Shown: positions 33,399 through 45,619, counted from the stretch's first letter. The stretch is DNA of 64,000 bases from Poa pratensis (GCA_947311845.1 CAMZMU010000059.1:38925226-38989225); one strand, 5' to 3'. Made by a program: numbers and translations. The notes: generated from the sequence alone by a model not told the origin.

Positions 33399-35383
33399 AT
33401 GAACACCGGCGAGCAAGCGGCGGCGGAGGAGTCGTCGTCCAGTCGCCGGGAGCGCCTCCTCGCCCTCCGCTCCGTCGCCGCCGCCGCTTCCTCCTCCTCG
33501 CCATCTGCCGCGCCGCTTCCCCCGCCGGCGGGGATCTCCCGGAGCCCGACCTGGCGCCCTCCTCCGCCGCGCGCCCGCCGCGCGGTTCGACTTCTACACC
33601 AACCCCGGCGCGGCCTTCTCCTCCGCCGCCGCCCCGCACAAGCGCAAGATCCCCGACTCCCTGCTGGCCCTCTCCCGCTCCAGCCCCGCCTCACGGTCGG
33701 TACCTTACCCTGCTAGGGTATTGCTCCTCTTCTTCTCTTCCTCATGTGAACTGCATACTGTTCCTCTAGGTTAAGCATAGATGTTCTAGGCTTCTAGGTT
33801 AATTCCTGTATAGGATTCGCATCTGTAGGGTTTGATATAGCTCTCATGATTTTAGCACTTCCACTGATCTATACAACTTAGTTTTCCTGAGATTTGTCTA
33901 ACTGCAACAAAATCATGATGCAGAAATTGAATTCTAATCGATAAAGCAGCCTTTTAGGAAGTATGTAGACGCTAACTTCTAACTGGATACTGGGAATAAT
34001 TTTTAGGATGAAGAGAATAATTTCGAACATTTTCCATCATCAACCATGGAATGGAAGGGGTGTTCAGAGTCCACCTTCTTACACTCTAAATGTTGCTTTA
34101 AACATTGAATAGTAAATATGTTGGACTGTTTAGTGCTTACATTTAGCTATATCGTGCTGCAATAAACCTCAACTACTATTTTGGCCTCTTGCATATGCTA
34201 CAAAATGTGAAAATCACCATCATTTATCGGTTCTCACTTCTCACGCTTCTAGTAAAACATAACCGGTTTATCCTTTTGATTACCATATGGGTTGATCTTA
34301 GCTTAGCTAAATGGCCCTACAAAGAACTGTATAATCATGATAGCGAGTTAAAACTACTTTGAGCTGTGTCTCTGCTTGAGATTTTCAATTTGCATGCCTT
34401 GAATGACTAATATTACAAAACTGCGCCCTTATCATTGGTCTTACTTTGCTTTTTTAGCTGGATCTGGGAACTATGGTAACAACTATCCTCCTCAACACCA
34501 GCACCATACGGCCCAGGAACCGGCTCCACCAGGGACTATTCCATTCCAGACTCCAATGTCAGAATACCGAGGAGCACCTCCTGGTCCTCCACCACACTGG
34601 AACCCACATTCTGCTTCTCCAGCTCAATATTCTTATCCACAGTCACCCAACTTTGGCATCAGAGGCTCTAATGTTGGCCGAGGGGGCAACCCGATGAACT
34701 ATGGACCAAGAGGTAGCCCGGTGAATTATGGACCAAGAGGTAGCCCGGTTAATTATGGACCAAGAGATAGCCCGGTTAATTATGGACCAAGAGGTAGCCC
34801 GATGAATTATGGACCAAGAGGTAGCCCTTCCGGACGAGGCAGGGGCGAGAACTACTACAGCGGCCAAGGTTCAAGAGGAAGAGGGGGAAGGGGTGGCTCT
34901 GGTTTTCAGAACCATTCTGGATCGCAAGAACAATTGGACTACAGCAATAAGTCCATGGTTGATGATCCTTGGAAGAACTTGCAACCTATTGTTGGCAGCA
35001 TACTGATACCTATTGGTGGCGGTGGCGCCGAGTCCTGGCTTCCAGAATCATTGCATGCAAACAACTATGGACCAAGAGGTAGTCCGTCCTCATCTTCTGG
35101 ACGAGGCCGGGGCGAGAACTACTTCAGCGGCCCAGGTTCAAGGGGAAGAGGGCGATGGGGTGGCTCAGGTTACCATTCTGGAGGGCAAGAGCAGATGGAA
35201 TACTGCAAGAAGTCCATGGTTGATGATCCTATTGGTGGTGGTGTCGCCAAGTCCTGGCTTCCAGAATCATTGCGTACAAAGAAGGTTACACCTGATCAAG
35301 GCCAGACTATATCAACGTCGTCAGGATTGAGTCTGGCGGAATACCTTGACTTGTCTTTCAACGAGGTTTCTAATGAGAAGTAA
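33399..35383 (+). CDS. SIC: SICKLE-like proline-rich protein (RNA processing/miRNA pathway)
   Basis: Exon 1 is 33399 to about 33699 and the main exon runs 34458-35383; one more small exon may lie between, since phases do not join cleanly. Exon 1 encodes a Ser/Ala/Pro-rich start and the family motif F-D-F-Y-T-N-P-G-A-A-F. The main exon has a Pro-rich part, five N-Y-G-P-R-G-S-P repeats (34689-34830), RGG-like stretches, S-M-V-D-D-P-W, S-W-L-P-E-S-L and the terminal L-S-L-A-E-Y-L. This order matches Arabidopsis SICKLE, a nuclear protein tied to miRNA biogenesis and splicing. Relative to the copy at 14239, exon 1 lacks one base near 33540 and one near 33579, breaking the frame. The cause is either a sequencing error or inactivation. 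The identification rests on motifs I recognise, not on a search. Confidence 0.65.
34689..34830 (+). repeat. 27-bp coding minisatellite (N-Y-G-P-R-G-S-P-x)
   Basis: Five consecutive 27-bp units in the SICKLE-like main exon keep the reading frame. One unit has D in place of G (R-D-S-P). A further single unit occurs at about 35065-35090 in the second half of the protein. Confidence 0.85.
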
Positions 35384-36639
35384 GCTCTTGTGCGGGGTTC
35401 CTTTTAACATAAACTTATGTATGATTAGGATTGCTGTTGTTCTCAGCATATATTTATCACCTTTTAATTAATTTATCATGTTTTTCATACTGCTTCGGTT
35501 GTACTAGATGTGAGCATGTCAATGTGCAATATTTGTAGTACTGTGTATGCACTTTTGTGGCCATTTTGTACCGTGATCCAGGGTATGTAAGGCACTAATA
35601 CAAAGGGGGATACCATTTTGATTTTTTATGATGGCTCCAAAGGAGAAAAGTAACAAAACAAAAACGAAGGTTATGTACTCCCTCTAGTTAGTTGAGACAT
35701 CCTTTTGTGAACGGAGGGAGTAGCATATATGGGGTTTGTATTGTGCGTGTTGACCTTGTGTGTCTTATCTTTGATAAAAATAGTCAGCAGCAGAGTGGTG
35801 TTATGAGAAGGTTTTGCAGAGGACTCAGATATCCGCCTATTGTGTTAAGTTTGGTCTGTTTTTGGTCGAATCAAAATTAAGGCTTACTTCTTAAATCTGT
35901 TATCTTGTGCTTTTTGGTTAAATATGTACCACATGTTAGCAGCACGAATATCCATCGAACCAGTCCTAATGCTGAACTGCTGGTGGTTGAGAATCGACAT
36001 GCAGGCTAGCATGTCCAAACTCCAAACGAAAGAGTGTTTAATAATATCATTTGGATGAAAGAATTTACATCAACACACATCTGATGATGCTTTCTGTTCC
36101 AAAAATGATGTTTTCAGTGATCAGCTTCAGCACTCAGTTGGTACATAAGTTCTGCGCCGAATTATGTCAATTCTCAATAGTGCTCACAGGATAGGACATT
36201 CAGATTGAGAAGTTAAGATGTGCCTGATTGTCCACACTGAACTTCGAGAATCGACAACTCTAAAGTGCATTGACTGCCCCACAGTCAACACCTCTAGAGT
36301 TTGCTTCCCTGGAATAGAAACGAAAACAGGAATCAAACATTCTCAACCCAGCAAAATGCAAAAGCTGATGCAAACACAGGAAGTTCAGAAGGAACCAAAA
36401 ACAGGCCTCAGTCCATCTTTGCCATTGAATCGATTATGGTGCTAATTAAGTTAAAAGAGAAAAGATACTTCAAGTGAACACATGATGGGGTTGTTATTCA
36501 AACAGCTCCCAGCATTTCTCTATAGAACATTGGTCTCTTACATTTCGAGTGGTCGGGGAGGTGCAAAGGAGGAGGAGAGCATAGCAAGTTTTGAACGGTA
36601 CAATGACAAAATGACGATGCAACAAAGTGAAGCTTAGCC
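35384..36639. other. 3' flank of the SICKLE-like gene and the phosphoglycerate kinase gene
   Basis: The two genes converge here. Apart from the Stowaway remnant I see no gene or bounded element. The right part (about 36480-36639) probably includes the 3' untranslated region of the kinase gene on the minus strand. Confidence 0.5.
35678..35720. mobile_element. Miniature Stowaway remnant (43 bp)
   Basis: The two Stowaway termini (CTCCCTCTAG and ACGGAGGGAG) are nearly fused and flanked by TA at 35676-35677 and 35721-35722. It looks like an internally deleted copy about 300 bp downstream of the SICKLE-like stop codon. Confidence 0.6.
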
Positions 36640-39124
36640 TCATACTGTGACTGTGACAGCTTCGTCCAATGCGACGACTCCAGGGAGTTGCTTTCCTTCC
36701 AACAGCTCCAAGCTAGCACCACCTCCCGTTGAGATGTGGCTCATGACATCAGCCACTCCCACCTTCTCAACAGCCGCAACGGAGTCTCCGCCTCCAATAA
36801 TAGTGGTAACACCCTTTTTGCTAAGCTCAGCCAACTTCTTTGCAACAGCCTACAGGAGAGATATCAGAGTTAAGTTTCTTTCTGCGCAAATTGTTCCATA
36901 CTAAAACTGGGTGAATGTATTACACAGGTCATTACCTCAGTTCCAACTGCAAACTTGTCAAATTCAAAGACACCCATTGGTCCATTCCAAATGATTGTCT
37001 GTGTTGTGTCCAGGGCATCATTGAATGTTTTGACGGAATCTGGGCCAATGTCCACCCCATCCAACCATCAGGAATTGCAGATGCTGCGACAGTCTGCAGA
37101 AGAAGAAAAATCATGCCAAGAACTGATAACAATTTTCACGGATTCTTTAACTGCTTCAACTTGACTAAAAAAGGTCTACTGATAATTATCTCCAGTGATA
37201 CGAGGAAAAAAAATGTAACATACCTGGCTGTTAGCATCAGGAGCAAACTTATCAGCAATGACAACATCAGATGGCAACAAAAGGGAGACACCCTTTGCTT
37301 TTGCCTTTGCCAGGAGAGTTGTTGCCAGCTCAAGTTTATCTTCCTCAACCAAGGAAGAACCCACAGAGAGTCCTTGTGCCTTGTAAAATGTGAAGATCAT
37401 ACCACCACCCAAAAGAAGGATATCACACTTCTCCAACAGGGATTCGATAACCCCAATCTTGGATGACACCTTTGAGCCACCCACGATGGCAGCAAATGGG
37501 CGCTTAGGGTTTGAAACAGCTCCATCAAGGTAGTCAAGTTCCTGCAATTAAAACAGGTCCAGAACTTGAGACAAAGTCTGGAAGGAACGGAAGTACAAAA
37601 GAAAATGTTAAATCTTCTGCCATAGACCTTTTTTTTCCTTTTGTTGTGTGCTGACTAGTGTCAATTGATTTCAAGCATCAAACTTAAAAAATAAAAGAAA
37701 GTAGCAAACCTTCTGCAAAAGGAATCCTGCAACAGAAGGCTTCAAGAACTTGGTAACCCCCTCAGTGGATGCATGTGCTCTATGGGCTGTTCCGAATGCA
37801 TCGTTTACGTAAAGATCTGCTAGTGCAGCAAGCTTCTTTGCAAACTCTGGCTCATTCTTCTCTTCTTCCTTGTAGAACCTTACGTTTTCGAGGAGCAAGA
37901 CAGCACCGTTTGCCAGGCCAGCCACCAATTTCTCAACTTCTGGGCCAATAACATCATCTGCTTTTGTCACCTAAATCGTGAATAACAAGGTATTTAATCA
38001 ATACAATCAATTAAGCACATGCTCAATTAGAAGTAAAGATGGTGTAAGATAAAAAGAATACCGTGATGCCTAGAAGCTCGGATAATCTTGGCACAAGGGG
38101 AGCCAAGCTGAACTTAGGAGTAACACCCTTAGGGCGTCCCTGCAAATCAAAATAGGAAACAGGGTTTTCAATCACATAGCGATGACATGCGCAATCATAA
38201 GTAGCTATGTGTGAAACTAGCATCGAATTATCCTTGATAAAAGGGTTGCTAGAAAAGAAACAGGGAATACAGAGTATCACAATTTACAATCGAAAGGACA
38301 ATTCACTACTTGTGATGCAATAGTCAGGACACATACTACTTACCAAAACGTCTTATATTTAGAAACAGAGGGAGTATTTGATTTGGCTCGGCAGTAGTCA
38401 GCTAAGAAGGTACTGTCTACTGTGTTTATAGAACTTACAAATAGTCAATAGATGATGAATTAAGAGATTAGTCAAAGATTTGTATTTAGTAATTCGTTCG
38501 GCGACGATGATCAGTTGTTTTAGGACAGGTTAACCATCGGACAATCACACCAATAAACAAACTGGCAACTGATAGCTAGAGCTACAGCGTTCAGCGCGGA
38601 ACAGGTTATAGTAAACAATCACATTCTGCAAGTCCCGGATTCCCACATTGCATATGAGACAGCGAGATCGCTAGCATCGGGGAGAGGGTGAGGTGTGGGA
38701 GGCTTACCAAGTGGCTGGTGAGGATGACCTTGGCGCCGTTGGCGAGGAGGTACTTGATGGTGGGGATGGCGGCGCGGATACGGGTGTCGTCGGTGATGTT
38801 CTGGTTGTCGTCGAGCGGCACGTTGAGGTCGGCCCGCACGAGCACGCGCTTCCCCTCGAGCTCGGCTGCGCCGAGGTCCCCGACGCTCTTCTTCGCCATG
38901 GTGGCGACGGCGCGGGTGCCGCGCGCGGTAGACGCAGCGCGGCAGCGCGAGGCGACGTGGATCGCGAGGCGCGGGTCGGCGCCGGCGGCGCCGCTGGCCG
39001 CGAACGCCAGCGACCGCGCCGGCTGGCACCCGGCCGCGAGCCCCGCGCGTCGGAGCGGCGCGGCGGCTGCGGCAGCGGCCTGGCGTGCGACGAGGGCGGC
39101 GGGCGGCGCGGCAGTGGACGCCAT
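36640..39124 (-). CDS. PGK: Chloroplast phosphoglycerate kinase
   Basis: Six exons: 39124-38708, 38139-38062, 37970-37710, 37541-37224, 37093-36936 and 36849-36640, all with GT/AG borders. They give about 480 residues, the usual length for the plastid enzyme. The first 75 or so residues are Ala/Arg/Ser-rich and fit a transit peptide. Then come [34 protein letters not shown] and the nucleotide loop [11 protein letters not shown]. In the Calvin cycle the enzyme phosphorylates 3-phosphoglycerate with ATP in the stroma. Exon 5 is one base short in a run of G (37055-37058, at D-G-W-M-G), which shifts the frame. All else is intact, so a sequencing error is likely, but a pseudogene is not excluded. 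A Stowaway remnant lies in intron 1. Confidence 0.9.
38342..38376. mobile_element. Half of a Stowaway MITE in intron 1 of the kinase gene
   Basis: Only the right terminus (AGAAACAGAGGGAG followed by TA) with some adjacent body is recognisable. It lies between exons 1 and 2 of the phosphoglycerate kinase gene. Confidence 0.45.
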
Positions 39125-40329
39125 TGCGACTGGGATTGTGAAAGGGTGGAATGGAGAGGAGGAGCGAGGTGGGAGAGGGGTGGGGGTGGTAAAGAACGGG
39201 GCTTTTGTGGACGGGAGGGAGGGGAGCGGGATTTTGCTTATCGCTGGCGAGAGGTCGGGACGGCGGCTGGGGTTGGTGTGTGGGGGAGGAGGCGCCGGCG
39301 ATCACGGCGATGGGGACGTCTGGGGGATCGGTGCCTCGTGTGACCCCCTTGCCCCTGTTCTCTCTGTGATCTGAGCTTGGAATCTTCGCGTCCCGCTAGA
39401 ACAATGTGTGACCACAGTGGAACTGTTATTTTTTGACGTTCCTAGGAGGCTTGGACAACCATCCCATCTGTCCATCTGGCGGTCAAAAAAATGGACAACC
39501 ACCTGGAGTTCACGACTTCACGTACACAACGAACAGATCAAGACAAGCAAACTATTGCTAACCATGAATTTCAACGACAAAAAGTGTACTGTACAATTCA
39601 CCGCGTCTTCGTTCAGCTTGTATATGGACGCAAAACAGGTATTCTTTCTGTTGTTGGTGCCAATCAAAATTCTGGATATCAGGTCGACGGTTCAGGAGAA
39701 AGCACTACTGAATTTGTACTTAGAATATTCTTTTCATATGCCTGATATCCAGAATGTATTAAGTAAAAAAATATGAATAGCAGAAGTAGAAAAGTTGTCC
39801 CAAACTTAAAGAAAAGACCTAACTGAAATTTATAATCAAAACCTCAAAAAAAAATCTCTTCGAATATGAATCCGCCGTCGTTCACATGGCTGGAGGGGAG
39901 GGCGCAGGCCAAAGCAGCAGTCGTTGAGTTGCATGGACTGACCTAGAGGCGATATCCTCGTTGATGTCCTGGTAGTAGTTACGCACCATGTGCGACGACA
40001 TTTGCAGTAGAAAGCCGCAATGACGAGGTCGTGTCCTGATCAAAATTGATGGTCGAAGTAGCGGTCATTGCCAGTCATTATCGGTGTTGCAGCCCGCACA
40101 AGCCCAAGGGAGGGGACAACCCGAACGAAAGATATCGTCCGCAGTGAAACGACACAGATGATGACCCACCACATTAGAGCATAGGCTCGATGAAGACAAA
40201 CTACCACAATTCCCTTGACGCTGCCAGACCCTCCAGTGAGATAGGGTTGGAACCGGAGAGACCTTATTTGCACCACCATCGCCAGCGGTATTGTGCTGCC
40301 GCAAAACTAAAACCTTGACCCTAACCCCA

Positions 40330-40360
<31 letters not shown>

Positions 40361-41580
40361 CCGTCACCTTGCCAGCACAGGGAGGGGGGGGGTCACCAGG
40401 CTTACCATATCCTTAGACCTGAAGTTCTCATATGATCCGTTGTGGATCAACCGGCGTAGGATTTATCAAATGCTATTCCAACTAGATAGCTACAAAGGTA
40501 GATTTTGGGCCGGCTGTGAAGCAAGACACATGACGTAGTTGACCTAGACGGAATTTGCCCATTTGAATCGGAAAGATATTCTCTAGACCCTCTCGTGTGA
40601 TTTGACTTAGAAAGCTTGGACATGCAACTCAGTTAAGAGTTAACCAAGGAGTCTAACTAAGGGTAGGTCTGATGAATCTATACCATGAGATCGATAAGAG
40701 AGTCAAGCCATTTAAAATATGACAAGCTCTTCTCTATAGCACACAAGATTTCGTGATGCAAAGGGAATGAGACATATGCCACATTGTGTAGGTTCATAGT
40801 TACGATTTTAGGTCACTCGGGAGTCGGCATGTTTTGCTAAAAACCGCTAGCGACTAATGACTTGAGGCCAGGTGTTCAATGGAGCGACTCGGATTCCGTG
40901 CCAGGACGAGGACTCGGAAGCGGTAACTCTTGTTGTGTCTAAATGTTTGTAAACCTTGTGTCACAAACTTAAGAGTAAGTAGCCAACCAGAAGTGATTTG
41001 ACTGGGGTTGGACCTAAGTCAGACAGGAACAGAGTCTGGCAGAGAAGTTGAATTAGCGTTTAATGGGACCGTAAGACTTGTGGGTCCGCACGAACACCTA
41101 TATAAGGTGGGCCGTGAGCTACCAAAGGACACGACACACAGCTCCATGTATTGGAATCCCTATCGACCACAAGTCCGCTCAAAATTCCTCCTCACACATG
41201 TGGATACCGACAAAGACATTGTGTGTTCAGCGCTGGCATGAAATATTTATCCGAAATAGGTACCAACATTTTAAGAATAAGTAGGTGCCAACATGTGTGT
41301 TGTTTTATCCGAAATATTTACGTGTCATGAAATTCAAACAGACTAACTTTTTCTAAATTTCCTCAGAATGTTGATTGGATATCAGCCAAATTAAAGCAGT
41401 CGTGGACTACTGATATAAGATCCAACATCACTTAAACTATGGAGATCCGGGTCATCTCACCGGTGGGTCCAAACTTGGCAAAACCGAAAATTTGGATTAA
41501 CCACAGTACGCAATTCGCACACGGGGCAGGCAAACTGCAAACACATCGTCACTCGTCGGTGGGTACGGCAAACTCATGCT
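39125..41580. other. Upstream region of the kinase gene and intergenic DNA
   Basis: The kinase promoter should lie just right of 39124, a CT/GA-rich stretch to about 39300. Beyond it I find no gene. The region 40800-41280 resembles retrotransposon LTR sequence in style (single TATA-like ACCTATATAAGG near 41097), but no ends were found. A 17-base inverted repeat (around 39667-39683 and 39741-39757) flanks a 57-base loop. Confidence 0.4.
40327..40361 (+). repeat. C-run followed by a (CA) microsatellite
   Basis: A run of about 18 C is followed by about eight AC dinucleotides. Length is likely variable and error-prone. Confidence 0.85.
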
Positions 41581-42964
41581 TCACAGTGAAGCAGCTTCAG
41601 CAAACCAGCAGATGAAGGCAGCATCAGCATGCTCATCGCTGCAGTAGAGACCAGGGTGCTGGTGCCTGGACAGCAACCCCCGCGCTCTCAGCACGAGCTC
41701 TCTGTTGGTCGCCACCTTCTCGCGCTTCTCCTCGAGGACGGCGTGGATGGCGTTGCTGAGCGCGCCGTAGTACGCGCCATCCGCCGTAATCACCTCTGCC
41801 GAGGTCTCGTCCGTCTGGCACCCGCTGATCAGGACGCCGTTGCACGAAGGCGGCGGCCGCGCCACCATAACCCCGGCCCCGACGTACACCTCCTCCACGC
41901 TGTGCACCTCCTGTTCCATGGCTGGCCCGAGAGCTTCGTCACCGTCCGGCTTAGCGTTCGGCGTCAGCTCCATCTCCGTGCTCGTGGCGCCGGCGGGGAT
42001 GACGACCTGGTCGGGGCTGTGCCGGAGCTTGCAGCCCGCCATGGCCTTGACGAATTTCTTGATCTTGGCTTCTTGGGCGTGGCATCCTCGCCGAAGTGGT
42101 GGAACAGCGTCGTCCGTATCGAGCCCACGCCGACGTCGTCCATCCCCATCTGCTCCTTGAGCATACGGATGTACGTCGACACTGGAAGCGACCGGCTCGC
42201 GACGGTGGCCAGCGGCTTCGTCTTCTGGGCGCGGCGATGGAGGCGGATGCCGATGTACTTGAGCGCGCTTCGGATTGTGTCCACGAGCGAGACGCACAGG
42301 CAGGCGCCGGCGGGACGAGGCCGCGCCTTGCTCTGCTTGGTGCTGTTGCCGATCTGCTCCTTGATCTTGTCGATGAGGCCGCCGCTGTTACATGAATCGG
42401 ACACCATGGTGAAGAGGCAGCCATCGGGGACCTTCCGCACCAGCTCCGTGAAATCTTGGTCTGCAGCGCGTACAAGAAACTTTGTCACTTGTAAAGGAAG
42501 GAGCTTAAGTCGTGTTTGCTAATCTGAATTAACGTCTGTCAGACTAAGAGCATCACGCATGATAGAACGTAGCAACAACTAGACAGTAAGAGCAAACGGA
42601 TAAAGAGGAATTAACCTTCGATGAGATTGAAGTCGCATGGCACGATGCACTCGTCGTAGCCGGTGTCGTCGTCCTGGCCGGTCTCGGACGGCAGCCGCAG
42701 GCCGTGGCCGCTGTAGTGGAAGAAGAGGGCGTCTCCTGGCCGCGCGGCCCCGACGAGCCGCTCGAGCTCCAGCCGGATGTTGGCGCCCGTGGGCAGAGTT
42801 GTGGACGGGTCGGCGTCGGTGAGGACGCGGATGTCGGCGTCGTCGAAGCCGAAGCGGTCGACGAGGCAGCGACGCATGCGGGTCACGTCGTTGTGGCAGC
42901 CCTTGAGCTCCGCCTCCGTGCCCGGGTAGTTGATGCCAACCAGCAACGCGCGCTTCCGGCCCAT
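41581..42964 (-). pseudogene. Type II metacaspase, copy 1 (frameshifted)
   Basis: Exon 1 is 42964-42616 and exon 2 is 42460-41581, joined in the same phase as the other two copies. The catalytic His (H-Y-S-G-H-G) and Cys (S-D-S-C-N-S-G-G) are present. Type II metacaspases are calcium-dependent cysteine proteases cutting after Arg/Lys. In exon 2, near 42070-42080, an extra 8 bases (relative to copies 2 and 3) after A-T-P-K shift the frame ahead of I-K-K-F. The rest of the p10-like part follows in another frame. The usual stop has become Trp, adding a few residues. An ATG at 42976 is also in frame, but M-G-R-K-R-A at 42964 matches the family start. Probably a recent pseudogene. Confidence 0.85.
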
Positions 42965-43676
42965 CGTTGCTGCCATCGACGCTATTGGATTTGATTCTTA
43001 CCCTCGATCGAAAACGAGAAATCAAAGCAACTTCGCGAGAGAGAAGAAAACGAAATTTGGTGGTGCACAATGATCGCACCTTTTCTTGATTCTTTCTTCT
43101 CTTCTTATAGGCGTTTACCGAACTAGACTCCACACGGTTTAGACTCTTCATATGCGCTTTCCTTACTCAGACGGAAATTCTTAATCTTATGACTCCAATA
43201 CTTGGAAAGATTAATCATCAACAATCACTTCCTTAAGCCTGTCGTTCCTTTCCTTCCTTCATTACTTGAACGCCAATATTGTCTCGCATTTACTGAAACT
43301 TTGGCCGACTTAATGGTGATGTGAGTGAGTTGCTCGTTTGTGCATATATATCGCACATCAATGATTCCAGCGTCCATGCATACATAAAATGAAACCAAGT
43401 TTCAATGTGCTTGCTTCGCTCATGGAGTGCCAGATTTCGGAGAGTGAAATGGCTGATTGGTTATCAATTCAGAGCATCAAAGGTTCCACCTCTGTCTTCA
43501 TCATCATATCCAGATGATAGCCTCCCTAACCACACCCCTTGGCATGGCGCTGGCTGCAATGTACTCCGCCTTGGAGGAGGAGGAGACAGGAGAGTGCCAC
43601 CACCTTCTTCTTTTTTAGAGCCCCATCTGATCGAGTTGGTGCCGAGATAGAATACCATCCCAAGTTACTTTTCGAC

Positions 43677-44893
43677 AGTGGCGGAGCCAGGAATTGAACT
43701 GAGCCGGGTCGAATAAATAAGGTCTAAAAAAATTTAGGCAGAAAACCAAGTGTATTCAACACAAGAAAGGTCCAAACAGATTCAATTTAAATATTTCATC
43801 AAGCACAAGACTATTTCTTGCATTTATTGCTGAAATCTTCACAACTATTTCTTCCATTGTTGTGAATGATATTTGGTCCACCTACATGAGACTTGAAATT
43901 TTTCGATGTTTTCTTCCAATTTCTAAACCCCGTCTTTATGAAAACATCATATCCAAAGTGTGAACTATTGCTTGAAGATTTGGAGAAAAAAAACAATGGA
44001 AACAATATGTAGCATCCTTCTCCACACTAGACTCAAAAGCAACCATTCTTCTTTTTCCACATGAAAATTTGTCAACCAAAAAATTATCTATACCACATAC
44101 TTGTGCACGGATTGATAGATCACCTGTTACAGATTTTACATGACCTAATACACATACGTAAGCATCTGTTCATGTACAAACAAAGGAAGAAAGCAATGGT
44201 ATAAAACGATCACAAGACAAGACATGCATCTGATGGATCGAACAAGACCTACAAAAAACGATTCAAAGGATTACCTTCTCCGGTCGCAGACTGGTCGTGA
44301 ATCTGCTGCCGCTTCCGCTTCCACTGCCGCCTCCTCTGCCCATGTTTCCCTCTGCTTCAGATCTGCACACGGAGAGGGGCGCAGCACGGAGCTGCCGCCT
44401 GCTGCGCACGGACGTGATGAGGAGGTCGGGTAGGTGGCGGAGGTCGATCTGTGGAGGCAGCGCCTCTGCCTCCTGCAGCTGCGCCGGCCCTCCATGAAGG
44501 GGAACGGGTTCGTGGTGGGCAGCCCAGGCTAGGTTCCGGTTGGGGAGAGGAAAAACGTGGCGGCTGGCGAGGAGAGGCGACAGGGCGGCGGCGGCGGGAG
44601 AGGGGGTGGACCGGGAGAAGGGCATCAGCGAGCTCGACTCCGAGAAGGAGGGATTCTTCGGGGCCAGCGCCGGCGGGGGCGCGACGCGGCCTGGCCGGGC
44701 GGCGGGTGGCGGCGCTGGGCAGGAGATCGAGCGGGGCGGGCAGAGGCGAGAGAGGAGTAGGGCGCTGGGCAGGTCACGGACGGATTCGACTCGGTCACTC
44801 GGTGACTTTTCTTTTCTGCCATCTGATTTTTTTTCCGCCAAATCTGAGCCGGGTCGACCGACCACCCTCGACCCCCTACTGGCGCCGCCACTG
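43677..44893. mobile_element. hAT-type element (1.2 kb) with a GC-rich insert
   Basis: The ends CAGTGGCGGAGCCAGG and GGCGCCGCCACTG are inverted copies, flanked by CTTTTCGA (43669-43676) and CTTTTCCG (44894-44901), an 8-bp TSD with two differences. It interrupts the copia fragment, whose protein reading stops at one side and resumes at the other. The inner ends also mirror each other (GAGCCGGGTCGA appears near both ends). No transposase is visible. The GC-rich part 44260-44820 is described separately. Confidence 0.75.
44260..44820 (-). other. Possible captured first exon inside the hAT element
   Basis: On the minus strand a GC-rich reading ends M-G-R-G-G-G-S-G-S, T-S-L-R-P-E-K, followed at about 44277 by a good splice donor (AAG/GTAATC). 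The pattern fits a plant 5' untranslated region plus start of a coding exon captured by the element. No domain is recognised, and the reading frame upstream of that ATG is probably not translated. Confidence 0.35.
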
Positions 44894-45619
44894 CTTTTCC
44901 GGTTATCTATATTACCTGCCATGTCGTTGTCTGAGTAACCATGAAGCTCCATACCTTCTTCGCCTTTCTTATACATGCATCCATGATCAAATGTCTCTTT
45001 AACATACAGCAACACCCGCTTCACAGCAGCAAGATATTCGGCAGTCGGTTTCTCCATGAACTGACTCAGAATCAAAACGGAGTGAGCTATATTTGGTCGT
45101 GTATCGATCAATTAGCTAAGATCGCCCACGGTGTCTCGGTATGAGTATTGTCCACAAGAGGATTTGAGCTCTCTTTGTTCAACTTCGCCCGTGGATCCAT
45201 GTGTATTAAACAATGTTATTAGAGCTGGGTTACGATATTTTATCCCACACTTTTCCAGCACCTTCGTTGCATATGTCCGATTGACACAAAAAAAATGTGC
45301 TAGAGTTTTGACGCACTACAATACCAAGGTAACAGCTGCGCAAGCCAAGGTCGCTCATGCTAAACAACTTTTTCATCTAAATATTTGAAGGCTTTAATCT
45401 CTCTAGTACTCCTTCTGGTGATGATTAAATCATCAATGCAACTAAGAGTCTATCTTCTTGTCAGCTTCTCTTGCACATAGTATGATATATGGGAAAGAGT
45501 GGCTTCAACATCTCTAGTACTTCCTCCGGTGAAAACTAAATCATCCACGTACATTCCAAACAAGAGTTTATCTCTTTGTCTGCTTCTCCTGTACACCCCA
45601 ACCAAGAGCCAAATCTTTC

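Larger units (their letters stand above)
30250..33812 (+). repeat. Segmental duplication, copy B (locus with the fuller SICKLE-like gene)
   Basis: Partner of 5080-14662, in the same order and orientation, with the block pairs listed there. The right limit (about 33812) lies in the intron after exon 1, so copy A never received, or later lost, the rest of the gene. Confidence 0.75.

Noticed and set aside
38619..39374. Long open frames opposite and overlapping the first exon of phosphoglycerate kinase
   Set aside because: They are shadows of the GC-rich exon 1, which has a clear product on the minus strand.
41629..42522. 297-codon open frame on the plus strand opposite metacaspase copy 1 (and a 344-codon one opposite copy 2)
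   Set aside because: Antisense shadows; the minus strand encodes conserved metacaspase motifs with intron borders.
44263..45111. A 282-codon apparent protein joining copia-like and Ser/Pro-rich parts
   Set aside because: It is a chance fusion across the border of the hAT element; the first part is copia RNase H, the rest is cargo of the hAT element.
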